A stretch of 45,667 bases of DNA from assembly GCA_002424845.1 (NCBI GenBank), contig DILD01000095.1, forward strand, positions 1 through 45,667, given 5' to 3'. This document shows positions 31,648-39,155 of this stretch, in pieces. The DNA is from Thiobacillus denitrificans. Lineage in GTDB: Bacteria; Pseudomonadota; Gammaproteobacteria; Burkholderiales; Thiobacillaceae. Under the pieces are notes generated by a model that worked only from the letters and a program-made list of their open reading frames with translations, had not been told where the DNA came from and searched no databases. The number at the start of each line of letters is the position of its first letter. Position 1 is the first letter of the stretch. Made by a program: the position numbers and the translations under genes.

Positions 31648-33441
31648 ATGCGTACTCATTACTGCGGCGCCGTCACGGCCGCCGACATCGGCAACACCGT
31701 CACCCTGTGCGGCTGGGCGCATCGCCGGCGCGACCACGGCGGCGTCATCTTCATCGACCTGCGCGACCGCGAGGGCATGATGCAGGTGGTGATCGACCCC
31801 GATACCCCCGAGGCGTTCAGGCTGGCCGAGGACGTGCGCTCCGAGTTCGTGCTGAAGATCGAGGGCCTGGTGCGGCCGCGTCCCGCCGGCACCGAAAATC
31901 CCAACATGCCGACCGGCATGGTCGAACTGCTGACCAAAAAGCTGGACGTGCTGAACCCCTCGCTGACGCCGCCGTTCCAGATCGACGACGACAACATCAA
32001 CGAGAACATCCGCCTGCAGTATCGCTATCTCGACCTGCGCCGCGAGCCGATGCAGAAAAACCTCAAGCTGCGCTACCGCGTCTCCAAGCTGATGCGCGAC
32101 TACCTCGATACGCACGGCTTCATGGAAGTCGAAACGCCGATGCTGACGCGCTCCACTCCGGAAGGCGCGCGCGACTATCTGGTGCCGAGCCGCGTGCATG
32201 ACGGCATGTTCTACGCGCTGCCGCAGTCGCCGCAGTTGTTCAAGCAGCTGCTGATGGTGTCGGGCGTCGACCGCTACTTCCAGATCACCAAGTGCTTCCG
32301 CGACGAAGACCTGCGCGCCGACCGCCAGCCCGAGTTCACGCAAGTGGATTTGGAGACTTCGTTCATGGGCGAGGAGGAGATCATGAACCTCGTCGAGGGC
32401 ATGATCCGCGACATGATGCAGAAAGCACAGGGCATCGACCTGCCCACCGCTTTCCAGCGCATGACCTATGCCGAGGCGATGAATAAATACGGTTCCGACA
32501 AGCCCGACATGCGGGTGACGCTGGAAATCGTCGACGTCGGCGACGTGATGAAAGAGGTCGCGTTCAAGGTCTTCTCAGGCCCGGCCAACGACCCGAAGGG
32601 CCGCGTCGCCGCGTTGCGCATTCCCGGCGGTGCCAGTCTGAGCCGCGGCGAAATCGACGGCTACACCGAGTTCGTGAAGATCTACGGCGCCAAGGGTCTG
32701 GCCTACATCAAGGTCAACGATGTCACGCAGCTCAACGAATCCGGCCTGCAGTCGCCCATCGTCAAGAACCTCTCCGAAGCGGCGCTTGCCGCGGTGATCG
32801 AACGCACCGGCGCGCAAAACGGCGATCTCATCTTCTTCGGCGCCGATCGCGCCAAGGTGGTGAACGATGCTTTGGGCGCGCTGCGCCTCAAGATCGGCCA
32901 TGAGAAGGGCCATGTCGACGGCCGCGCCTGGGCGCCGCTGTGGGTGGTCGATTTCCCGATGTTCGAGTTCAACGAGGACGAAAACCGCTGGGACGCGCTG
33001 CACCACCCCTTCACCGCACCCAAGGACGGCCACGAAGACTGGCTCGCCACCGATCCCGGCAAGTGCCTGTCCAAGGCCTACGACATGGTGCTGAACGGCT
33101 GGGAAGTCGGCGGAGGCTCGGTGCGTATCCACCAGCAGGATGTACAGGAGAAGGTGTTCGCTGCGCTCAACATCGGCGAGGAAGAGCGCCGCGAGAAATT
33201 CGGTTTCCTGCTCGACGCCCTGCAGTATGGCGCGCCGCCGCACGGCGGTCTGGCGTTCGGTTTGGATAGATTGGTGACGCTAATGACCGGCGCCGAGTCG
33301 ATCCGCGACGTCATCGCTTTCCCCAAGACCCAGCGCGCCTCCTGCCTGATGACCAACGCACCCAACGTGGTCGACGATAAACAGCTGCGCGAGCTGCATA
33401 TCCGTCTGCGCAACGCGCCGGCAGCGGATAAGGCGGCCTGA
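31648..33441 (+). CDS. aspS: Aspartyl-tRNA synthetase, probably non-discriminating
   Basis: A class II synthetase of 597 residues. It has an N-terminal anticodon-binding OB domain, motif 2 around FRDEDLRADRQPEFTQVDLE, the GAD insertion and motif 3 (GLAFGLDRLVTLMTG). His30 (RRRDHGG) and Gly81 (RPRPAG) match the residues that make Pseudomonas AspRS charge both tRNA-Asp and tRNA-Asn, whereas E. coli has Leu and Lys there. So it probably supplies Asp-tRNA-Asn for GatCAB. The ATG at 31648 follows AGGAAAG. Codon use is strongly G/C-ending. Confidence 0.96.
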   Translation: MRTHYCGAVTAADIGNTVTLCGWAHRRRDHGGVIFIDLRDREGMMQVVIDPDTPEAFRLAEDVRSEFVLKIEGLVRPRPAGTENPNMPTGMVELLTKKLDVLNPSLTPPFQIDDDNINENIRLQYRYLDLRREPMQKNLKLRYRVSKLMRDYLDTHGFMEVETPMLTRSTPEGARDYLVPSRVHDGMFYALPQSPQLFKQLLMVSGVDRYFQITKCFRDEDLRADRQPEFTQVDLETSFMGEEEIMNLVEGMIRDMMQKAQGIDLPTAFQRMTYAEAMNKYGSDKPDMRVTLEIVDVGDVMKEVAFKVFSGPANDPKGRVAALRIPGGASLSRGEIDGYTEFVKIYGAKGLAYIKVNDVTQLNESGLQSPIVKNLSEAALAAVIERTGAQNGDLIFFGADRAKVVNDALGALRLKIGHEKGHVDGRAWAPLWVVDFPMFEFNEDENRWDALHHPFTAPKDGHEDWLATDPGKCLSKAYDMVLNGWEVGGGSVRIHQQDVQEKVFAALNIGEEERREKFGFLLDALQYGAPPHGGLAFGLDRLVTLMTGAESIRDVIAFPKTQRASCLMTNAPNVVDDKQLRELHIRLRNAPAADKAA

Positions 33442-33451
33442 CACCCTTGAA

Positions 33452-33545
33452 TGTGGGAGGCCGCCTTTATGCCCTTCAGTGTGCTCGGGCCGATTGCCGG
33501 CGGTTGCGCGGTGCGGACAATCGCGCCGGGGGTGGCGCTCCCACA
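33452..33545 (+). repeat. REP-like inverted pair after aspS
   Basis: TGTGGGAG (33452-33459) and CTCCCACA (33538-33545) are exact reverse complements bounding a 94-base element. Nested within are CGATTG (33491-33496) and CAATCG (33518-33523). Each end reads TGTGGGAG followed by a GC-rich palindromic stretch, the look of REP/BIME repeats of GTGGGAGCG type found in many proteobacteria. It could serve as a transcript 3' end or gyrase/IHF site. Other genomic copies cannot be checked here. Confidence 0.6.
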
Positions 33546-33576
33546 ACAGGCCAGCGCGGCGTGACCAGGAATTGAA

Positions 33577-33882
33577 ATGAAATTCGCCGATACCCTGAAA
33601 ACCCTGCCCGAAACCGCAGGTGGAAAACTGGTCCTGACCGACGCGGCCGGCGCCGAGGTGGCAACCATCGCCAATGCCCCCGGCACCGCCGGCTCGTTTC
33701 GCGTGTACGCGTATCTCGCCAAGCAGTATGGCGCGATCAACGCCGAGGCCGCGGCCGAGGGCCTGGCGATTTTCGCCGAGCATGCCCAAGATGCGACCCT
33801 CAATCCCGGCAAGCACCCCAATATCGACCGCCTGATCGCGATCATGGCCACGGGCAGCCCGCTCAACGCCCGCATTGCGTGA
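33577..33882 (+). CDS. DUF2322-like small protein
   Basis: A 101-residue protein that I match, with moderate certainty, to the DUF2322 family of unknown function. The N-terminus (MKFADTLKTLPETAGGKLVL) and the motif HAQDATLNPGKHPNIDRLIA are the notable parts. Composition suggests a soluble alpha/beta protein without a signal peptide. AGGAATTGAA precedes the ATG. Its last bases overlap the GTG start of nudB (GTGA), so the two are translationally coupled. Confidence 0.65.
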   Translation: MKFADTLKTLPETAGGKLVLTDAAGAEVATIANAPGTAGSFRVYAYLAKQYGAINAEAAAEGLAIFAEHAQDATLNPGKHPNIDRLIAIMATGSPLNARIA

Positions 33883-34319
33883 CCCCCTACAAGACTCCGG
33901 TTTCGGTGCTGGTCGTGATCCACACCGCCGACGGCCGGGTGTTGCTGATGGAGCGTGCCGATGCGCCGGGCTTCTGGCAGTCGGTCACCGGTTCGCAGGA
34001 TCCCGGTGAAACCCTGCTCGAGACCGCGATCCGTGAAGTGCGAGAGGAAACCGGCCTCGACGCCGCGGTCTTCGAACTGACGTCGTGGGATCTCTCAACC
34101 CGCTACGAAATCTACGAACGCTGGCGCCACCGCTACGCGCCCGGCGTCACCCACAACACCGAGCACGTATTCGGCCTGAAGCTCCCCGCATCGCAGCCTG
34201 TCGCGTTGACCCCACGCGAGCATCTACGCTATGAATGGTTGCCCTGGGCAGAGGCGGCCGAACGCTGCTTTTCGCCCAGCAATGCAGAAGCCATCCGCCT
34301 GTTGCCCACGCGCCTATAA
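33879..34319 (+). CDS. nudB: Dihydroneopterin triphosphate diphosphatase (Nudix)
   Basis: NudB removes pyrophosphate from dihydroneopterin triphosphate in folate synthesis. The 146 residues carry an exact Nudix box from Gly38 to Leu60: G-x5-E44-x7-R52-E53-V-R-E56-E57-T-G-L. The family segments KTPVSVLVVIHTADGRVLLM, FWQSVTGSQ and HNTEHVFGL are those of NudB rather than of MutT or RppH. The start is GTG at 33879, overlapping the upstream gene by 4 bases. Confidence 0.9.
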   Translation: MTPYKTPVSVLVVIHTADGRVLLMERADAPGFWQSVTGSQDPGETLLETAIREVREETGLDAAVFELTSWDLSTRYEIYERWRHRYAPGVTHNTEHVFGLKLPASQPVALTPREHLRYEWLPWAEAAERCFSPSNAEAIRLLPTRL

Positions 34320-34376
34320 TTCAGAGATGCGCATTTTTAAAAACACGCTTGGTCATTCCGGTGGGGCGATGTCCGC

Positions 34377-35132
34377 ATGAGCGAACCCCTCCACATCGCC
34401 AGCTATAACATTCACAAGGGCTTGTCGCAATTCAATCGGCGCCTGACCGTGCACGAACTGCGCGACCGCCTCGGTACTCTGGGTACTGACATCGTTTTCC
34501 TGCAGGAAGTGCAGGGTGGTCACGGACTGCGTGCCAGCCGTTTTCAGCACTGGCCGAGCCGGCCGCAGACCGAGTTTCTGGCAGGGCATGTCTACACTGA
34601 TTTCGCCTATGGCAAGAATTGTGTCTACGATACCGGCCACCACGGCAACGCCATTCTGTCGCGCTACAAAATCCTAAACTGGGAAAACGAGGATATTTCC
34701 TCTCATGCCTACGAAAGCCGCGGCATGCTGCACTGCGAAATCGAAGTGCCTGGGGTTGCCACATCCGTGCACTGTATCAACGTGCACCTGGCGTTGAACG
34801 AGGGGGGGCGCAAACGCCAACTGGCACAGATCGTCGCGCGCGTACACAAGATGGTGCCGGACAATGCACCCTTGATCCTGGCGGGGGACTTCAACGACTG
34901 GCGGATGCGCGTCGGCCGTTATTTCGAGGATGAACTTGGGTTGTCCGAAGTGTTCGAGACTCATCACGGCAAGGCTGCGCGAAGCTATCCCTCCATCCTG
35001 CCCATGTTCCAGCTCGATCGCATCTATGTACGCCGCTTCAACATCGAGGCTGCGCACGTTCATACGGGTAATGCCTGGCATCGCATTTCCGACCACGCGG
35101 CGCTCACAGCCAAGCTCACCCCGTCTGGATGA
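34377..35132 (+). CDS. Endonuclease/exonuclease/phosphatase family protein (YbhP-like)
   Basis: A metal-dependent phosphodiesterase fold, 251 residues without a signal peptide. Active-site motifs are SYNIHKG (Asn), FLQEVQGG (Glu), GNAILSR, INVHLAL (His), AGDFNDW (Asp/Asn) and SDHAAL (Asp-His) near the end. E. coli ybhP has the same fold and is followed by clsB, as here, hinting at a role in phospholipid head-group chemistry; the substrate is unknown. A TATAAT at 34315-34320 may be its -10, but no -35 is clear. Confidence 0.88.
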   Translation: MSEPLHIASYNIHKGLSQFNRRLTVHELRDRLGTLGTDIVFLQEVQGGHGLRASRFQHWPSRPQTEFLAGHVYTDFAYGKNCVYDTGHHGNAILSRYKILNWENEDISSHAYESRGMLHCEIEVPGVATSVHCINVHLALNEGGRKRQLAQIVARVHKMVPDNAPLILAGDFNDWRMRVGRYFEDELGLSEVFETHHGKAARSYPSILPMFQLDRIYVRRFNIEAAHVHTGNAWHRISDHAALTAKLTPSG

Positions 35133-35222
35133 CCGCACATCATCGCACCACGCGCTTTGTGCGCTTCTTCGGGGCGCATTGGCGTCCTGGCGAATCATAG
35201 GCTGAAGTCTGTGAAAGGCCGC

Positions 35223-36398
35223 ATGCGCCGATTATTGTTTCGCGGTATCGAACCGGTTCCCGGTAATCATCTGCGCCTGTTGCAGAGTGGCGTCGAGTTT
35301 TTCCCCGCCCTTATCGCGGCGATCGAGGCTGCGCGTGTCGAGATTTACCTCGAAACATACATTTTCAATGTCGACCCGTCTGCAGAAGCGGTACGCGATG
35401 CGCTGATCCGCGCTGCTCGGCGAGGCGTGCGCGTGCAACTGTTGATTGATGGCGTGGGCTCTCGCGAGTTGCCGGCCAACTGGCTGGAAGCAATGGAGGG
35501 GGCGGGGGTGAATGTGCTGGTCTATCGTCCGCTGGCAGGCGATGGCTGGCGCTCCAACCCCAAAAGTCTGCGTCGGCTGCACCGAAAGCTGGCGGTAATC
35601 GATGCGCGTGTTGCGTTCGCCGGCGGCATGAACCTCATCGATGACTTCGAGCCGGTACGTTTTGATGTACCCAGGCTTGATTTCAGCGTCGAAGTGCGGG
35701 GGCCGCTGCTTGCCGGCATTCACGCCAGCGTGCATCGTTTGTGGCAACTGGTGGCGTTGACGCAGTTGTATTCACGCAGACACAAGTCCGGAATCGAGCC
35801 GTCCTGGCCGACTGACGGAACGGTGCGCGCCGCCTTTGTGACGCGTGACAACTTTGCCCACCGCCGAGACATCGAGCGCGCTTACCTCTCCGCGCTGGCG
35901 CTGGCGCGCGAAGAAATCATTCTGGCCAATGCCTATTTCCTCCCGGGGCACCGGTTTCGCAAGCTGCTCAAGAAGGCCGCTACGCGCGGTGTTCAGGTGG
36001 AATTGCTGGTGCAGGGGCATTCCGACCATCCTTTTTTTCAGGCAGCCTCACGCGCCCTGTATCGTGATCTGCTCGCCACCGGGGTGAAAATTCACGAATA
36101 TCAGGCGAGTGAGCTGCATGCCAAGGTGGCGGTTATCGATGGACATTGGGCCACGGTAGGCTCCAGCAACATCGACCCATTCAGCTTGCTGCTGGCGCGT
36201 GAAGCCAACATCGTGGTTGACGACGGCGCCTTTGCGCAGGATTTGCGGCAGCGATTGCGGCGGGCCATCGGGCAGTCCATCGCGCTCGAACCTGCCGACT
36301 GGCAGCGCCGCCCCTGGCCACATCGCATGCTGTCCTGGCTGGCTTATAACGGTGTGCGGCTCATGGTGGGGTTGGCCGGGGCCGGGCGCTGGATCTAG
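35223..36398 (+). CDS. clsB: Cardiolipin synthase B (phospholipase D family)
   Basis: ClsB makes cardiolipin by phosphatidyl transfer at the inner membrane. The 391 residues carry the two HKD motifs: HRKLAVID followed by GGMN (near residue 120) and HAKVAVIDGHWATVGSSN (near 299). There is no N-terminal transmembrane segment, as expected for ClsB rather than ClsA. The ATG at 35223 has AAAGG 4 bases upstream; GTG at 35211 is an alternative. The stop codon lies in the stem-loop of its terminator. It is paired with the upstream YbhP-like gene. Confidence 0.9.
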   Translation: MRRLLFRGIEPVPGNHLRLLQSGVEFFPALIAAIEAARVEIYLETYIFNVDPSAEAVRDALIRAARRGVRVQLLIDGVGSRELPANWLEAMEGAGVNVLVYRPLAGDGWRSNPKSLRRLHRKLAVIDARVAFAGGMNLIDDFEPVRFDVPRLDFSVEVRGPLLAGIHASVHRLWQLVALTQLYSRRHKSGIEPSWPTDGTVRAAFVTRDNFAHRRDIERAYLSALALAREEIILANAYFLPGHRFRKLLKKAATRGVQVELLVQGHSDHPFFQAASRALYRDLLATGVKIHEYQASELHAKVAVIDGHWATVGSSNIDPFSLLLAREANIVVDDGAFAQDLRQRLRRAIGQSIALEPADWQRRPWPHRMLSWLAYNGVRLMVGLAGAGRWI

Positions 36399-36413
36399 CG
36401 CCCGGCGCTGTTT
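36381..36413 (+). terminator. Terminator overlapping the clsB stop
   Basis: GCCGGGCGCT (36381-36390), loop GGATCT, AGCGCCCGGC (36397-36406), then GCTGTTTT. The TAG stop of clsB (36396-36398) is inside the hairpin, so the terminator begins in the last coding bases. Confidence 0.75.
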
Positions 36414-36513
36414 TCAGGCGGGAGCCATCGGCGGCATGTTTGGGTGAAGCCCGGTTGGCGGGAGGTCGCCTGCGGGCCCCTTTTTCCCCGGTTAGGGGTG
36501 GACTTGCCTGATG

Positions 36514-36533
36514 TTGTTGTGCAGGTGCAACAA
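36514..36533 (+). other. Inverted repeat upstream of the porin promoter
   Basis: TTGTTG (36514-36519) and CAACAA (36528-36533) form a short inverted repeat about 45 bases upstream of the porin -35. It could be a regulator-binding site, or it may be chance. The rest of the 290-base gap between clsB and the porin gene holds the terminator, this repeat and the porin promoter and leader. Confidence 0.3.
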
Positions 36534-36578
36534 AACAACACATTCTTCTGTGTGTGGCAAAAAAACCAAGGCCTTTGC

Positions 36579-36606
36579 TTGTCGGCGCATGTCCAGTCTG
36601 GATAAT
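36579..36606 (+). promoter_or_regulatory. Probable porin promoter
   Basis: TTGTCG (36579-36584) and GATAAT (36601-36606) with a 16-base spacer. The leader of about 75 bases contains the perfect palindrome AGCTCTGCAGAGCT (36642-36655) and an inverted pair TTGAA (36655-36659)/TTCAA (36669-36673). An AAGGAG ribosome binding site lies at 36678-36683. Confidence 0.55.
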
Positions 36607-36688
36607 CGACTGCGTCCATCAAGCACACATCGGTGTGGGACAGCTCTGCAGAGCTTGAACAAGCTTTATTCAACCCAAGGAGAAATTG

Positions 36689-37663
36689 ATGAAAAAGATT
36701 CTTGCACTGGCGATTGCCTCCGCCTTCGCTGCCCCGGCTTTCGCTGCTACCGCCAACGTTGACGTCTACGGCGTCCTCGGTATCTCTCTCGAAGACACCA
36801 ATGCTTCCAACAAGGACATGCAGGTCACCGACCGCCAGTCCCGCATTGGCTTCAAAGGCGCTGAAGATCTGGGCGGCGGCATGAAGGCCATCTGGCAAAT
36901 CGAGCAGGCTATCTCCGCTTCCGCTGGCGGCCAGGACGGTGTTGGCGGCGCTTCGTTCGCCAACCGCAACAGCTATGTCGGTCTGGCCGGCGGCTTCGGC
37001 ACCGTGCTGATGGGCCGTCATGACACTCCCTACAAGCTGACCACCGCCGGCAAGCTGGACGTTTTCGGCGACACCATGGGTGACGTGAACGCAGTGGGCA
37101 ACATGGCAACTGGCGGTGCTGGCCGCAGCAATGCCACCCAGCTCATCAGCACCACGCATGACGTTCGCCCGGGCAATGCGATTGCCTATGTGTCCCCCAA
37201 CTTCAGCGGCCTGAGCTTCTCCGCTGCGCTGGTGGCCGGCAATGCCGACAATGGCGCCAACACGACCGATGCCGTTTCCCTGGCCGTTGGCTATGAGAAT
37301 GGCCCCCTGTACCTGACCGCTGGTTATCAGGACCTGACCGATGCAAGCGAGGCATTCAAGCTCGGCGCCGGTTACAAGTTCGGTGACTTCAAGGTTGGCG
37401 CAGTCTACGAAGACGTGGACAACGAAGTCGGCACCGACCGTGACTCCTGGTACGCAAACGTGGCTTATGCCATGGGCGCGATCACGCTGAAGGCTCAGTA
37501 CGGCCAGCTGGACAATGGCAGCACCGATGCTACCAAGCTGACCGTGGGCGCTGATTACAGCCTGTCCAAGCGCACCGCAACCTATGTGCTGTATGACAGC
37601 AACAAGACCGATGGTCTGTCCCGCCTGAGCGGCTGGGCGCTGGGCGTGAAGCACAGCTTCTAA
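36689..37663 (+). CDS. Gram-negative porin (betaproteobacterial trimeric type)
   Basis: A general-diffusion outer-membrane porin, 324 residues. MKKILALAIASAFAAPAFA is a Sec signal peptide, and the mature chain starts ATANVDVYGVLGISLED. It has alternating beta strands, a GxxRxSRIGFKG-type region (DRQSRIGFKGAEDLGGGMKA), FANRNSYVGLAGGFGTVLMG, a constriction-loop-like segment and a C-terminal GVKHSF ending in the Phe used by the BAM complex. The ATG at 36689 follows AAGGAG; a TTG just before it is ignored. Codon choice is heavily biased, as in abundant proteins. It has its own promoter and terminator. Confidence 0.93.
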   Translation: MKKILALAIASAFAAPAFAATANVDVYGVLGISLEDTNASNKDMQVTDRQSRIGFKGAEDLGGGMKAIWQIEQAISASAGGQDGVGGASFANRNSYVGLAGGFGTVLMGRHDTPYKLTTAGKLDVFGDTMGDVNAVGNMATGGAGRSNATQLISTTHDVRPGNAIAYVSPNFSGLSFSAALVAGNADNGANTTDAVSLAVGYENGPLYLTAGYQDLTDASEAFKLGAGYKFGDFKVGAVYEDVDNEVGTDRDSWYANVAYAMGAITLKAQYGQLDNGSTDATKLTVGADYSLSKRTATYVLYDSNKTDGLSRLSGWALGVKHSF

Positions 37664-37691
37664 TCTGACTTAAGTCAAATTAGTGGTTTGA

Positions 37692-37719
37692 ACGGGCTCC
37701 TTCGGGAGCCCGTTTTTTT
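37692..37719 (+). terminator. Porin terminator
   Basis: ACGGGCTCC (37692-37700), stable loop TTCG, GGAGCCCGT (37705-37713) and a run of T. The palindrome TGACTTAAGTCA (37666-37677) lies just before it, after the stop codon. Confidence 0.93.
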
Positions 37720-37852
37720 GGGGTCATGCAGTCAAGGTGTTGCGCTGTTGTTCTGTCACGTGGGTGGTAACGAGGCGCCCATGCCCCGGGTGCGGCATTC
37801 AATGGGCCTGGCAAGCAGGGCGCGGAGCCGGGTGGAGCTTGCTGCGTGCTTT

Positions 37853-38335
37853 CTACCAGAGCTTTCGCCCCTCTTGCTGCCAGCGCGCCAAGTCTTGCTG
37901 AAACGCGGGGGGGCCATATCCCATGACCTGTTGTTCCTTTTGAAGCTTGCCGGACTCTACAATCTGTTCGGTGTAGAGCAGGGGGCGCATGTGCCGGGTG
38001 GCAAAATCCTGCAACCATTTCAGCGCGCGTGGGGGAATTTTTCTGCCGACCGGGACAGCCAGGTCGACCGGGCGGCCATTCCAGGTGAGTTTCTCAAACA
38101 GGACAATGACTTTCCCATTGTTTGGCTTCATCCAGTCTGGCAAGGGGCTGCCGTCAATGATCCAGCCGCAGTTGAAGTTCAGGCAGGGGTCGGTCGGTCG
38201 ATTTGGATAGTCATCGCAGCCCTTACCTGTACTGTGCGGACAGGGATGGCCCGGATAGACGGGGACACCGCCAATCACCATTTGTACCCAGCCATCGCAA
38301 CATGCCGTGCATGGCTGACATTCTCTTTTATGCAT
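37853..38335 (-). CDS. Cysteine-cluster (YkgJ-like) metal-binding protein
   Basis: A 160-residue cytosolic protein resembling the YkgJ-type putative zinc- or iron-chelating family. The N-terminus holds an eight-cysteine pattern: Cys6, Cys9, Cys12, Cys13 (CQPCTACC), Cys32, Cys40, Cys51 and Cys56 (PCLNFNC). The rest is helical with no further Cys. Its function is unknown. It lies downstream of the OsmC-family gene on the same strand, 157 bases away, so it may have its own promoter. Between its stop and the porin terminator there are about 130 bases with nothing recognised. Confidence 0.75.
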   Translation of the reverse strand: MHKRECQPCTACCDGWVQMVIGGVPVYPGHPCPHSTGKGCDDYPNRPTDPCLNFNCGWIIDGSPLPDWMKPNNGKVIVLFEKLTWNGRPVDLAVPVGRKIPPRALKWLQDFATRHMRPLLYTEQIVESGKLQKEQQVMGYGPPAFQQDLARWQQEGRKLW

Positions 38336-38492
38336 TTTGCTGGTCGAGGACTAATTGGGGCAAGACGGAATGCTTGCCATGTATTGCAGGAGCAAGAACT
38401 CAAAAAAGGGGCGCATAACCGGTTAATCCACGGGTGGAGGCGCCAGGCACATTGTTTACCCATGGTGAGACAGCCCCGGAAGGCTTGTCGGG

Positions 38493-38909
38493 TCAGTCTT
38501 CCACCACATCGAAATCGTGCGTGATCTCCGCCATCTTGCCGAGCATGATCGATGCCGAGCAATATTTTTCGGCCGACAGGTGCACTGCCTGCTCAACCCG
38601 TTTGGGGTCGAGCGATTTACCGGTGACGGTGAAGTGGACGTGGATTTTAGTGAACACCTTGGGGTCGCTCTCAGCCCGTTCCGCTTCAATGTCGGCGATA
38701 CAGTCGGTGACGTGCTGGCGGCTTTTGCGCAGAATGTGGACAACATCGAATGCGGAGCAGCCCCCTAGCCCCAGCAGCAGCATTTCCATTGGCCGTACGC
38801 CAAGGTTCTTGCCGCCTGACTCGGGTGCGCCGTCCATGACGACGCTGTGGCCGGATTCGCTTTGACCAACGAAGCTGACGCCTTCGATAAGTTTGACGCG
38901 GGCTTTCAT
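38493..38909 (-). CDS. OsmC-family peroxiredoxin-like protein (YhfA type)
   Basis: OsmC-family proteins reduce organic hydroperoxides using two cysteines. In these 138 residues Cys51 (GLGGCSAFDVV) and Cys117 (EKYCSASIML) are at the conserved places, and PMEMLLLGLGG is the family lead-in. Similarity is closer to the YhfA subgroup than to Ohr or classical OsmC, so actual peroxidase activity is uncertain. GAAGGA precedes the ATG at 38909. It is divergent from rplM. Confidence 0.87.
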   Translation of the reverse strand: MKARVKLIEGVSFVGQSESGHSVVMDGAPESGGKNLGVRPMEMLLLGLGGCSAFDVVHILRKSRQHVTDCIADIEAERAESDPKVFTKIHVHFTVTGKSLDPKRVEQAVHLSAEKYCSASIMLGKMAEITHDFDVVED

Positions 38910-39008
38910 GAATGTCCTTCAGACAAAATTCGTACAGGCTTTTTACCATAAAACACTGTCCCATTCTTGCCGGAAAAAGCGTGGTAGCGCGTGGCCGTGG
39001 GGGTTTGG

Positions 39009-39037
39009 CCGGTTTGTGCGCGGTGACGACAAACCGG
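39009..39037 (+). other. Nine-bp inverted repeat upstream of rplM
   Basis: CCGGTTTGT (39009-39017) and ACAAACCGG (39029-39037) are exact reverse complements separated by 11 bases, in the divergent region between the OsmC-family gene and rplM, about 50 bases upstream of the rplM -35. No T-run follows on either strand. It could be a regulator-binding site or RNA structure. Confidence 0.45.
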
Positions 39038-39085
39038 AAAGGGGGCCGGCGGCGGATCGGGCTGAGGTGGATTCGCAAGCAGTGT

Positions 39086-39114
39086 TTGACTTTGTCTTCG
39101 GGGCGCAGTTAAAA
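39086..39114 (+). promoter_or_regulatory. rplM-rpsI promoter
   Basis: TTGACT (39086-39091) and TTAAAA (39109-39114; spacer 17) or TAAAAT (39110-39115; spacer 18). Initiation near 39121 leaves a leader of about 35 bases. Confidence 0.75.
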
Positions 39115-39135
39115 TGCTCGGCTTTCCGAGATTGT

Positions 39136-39149
39136 CCTCTGTGCAGAGG
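39136..39149 (+). promoter_or_regulatory. Hairpin sequestering the rplM ribosome binding site
   Basis: CCTCT (39136-39140), loop GTGC, AGAGG (39145-39149). The 3' arm AGAGG is the ribosome binding site of rplM, 6 bases before the ATG at 39156, so the fold would block initiation. It is a natural candidate operator for autogenous control by L13, which is known in E. coli; binding here is inference. Confidence 0.55.
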
Positions 39150-39155
39150 TGGGTC

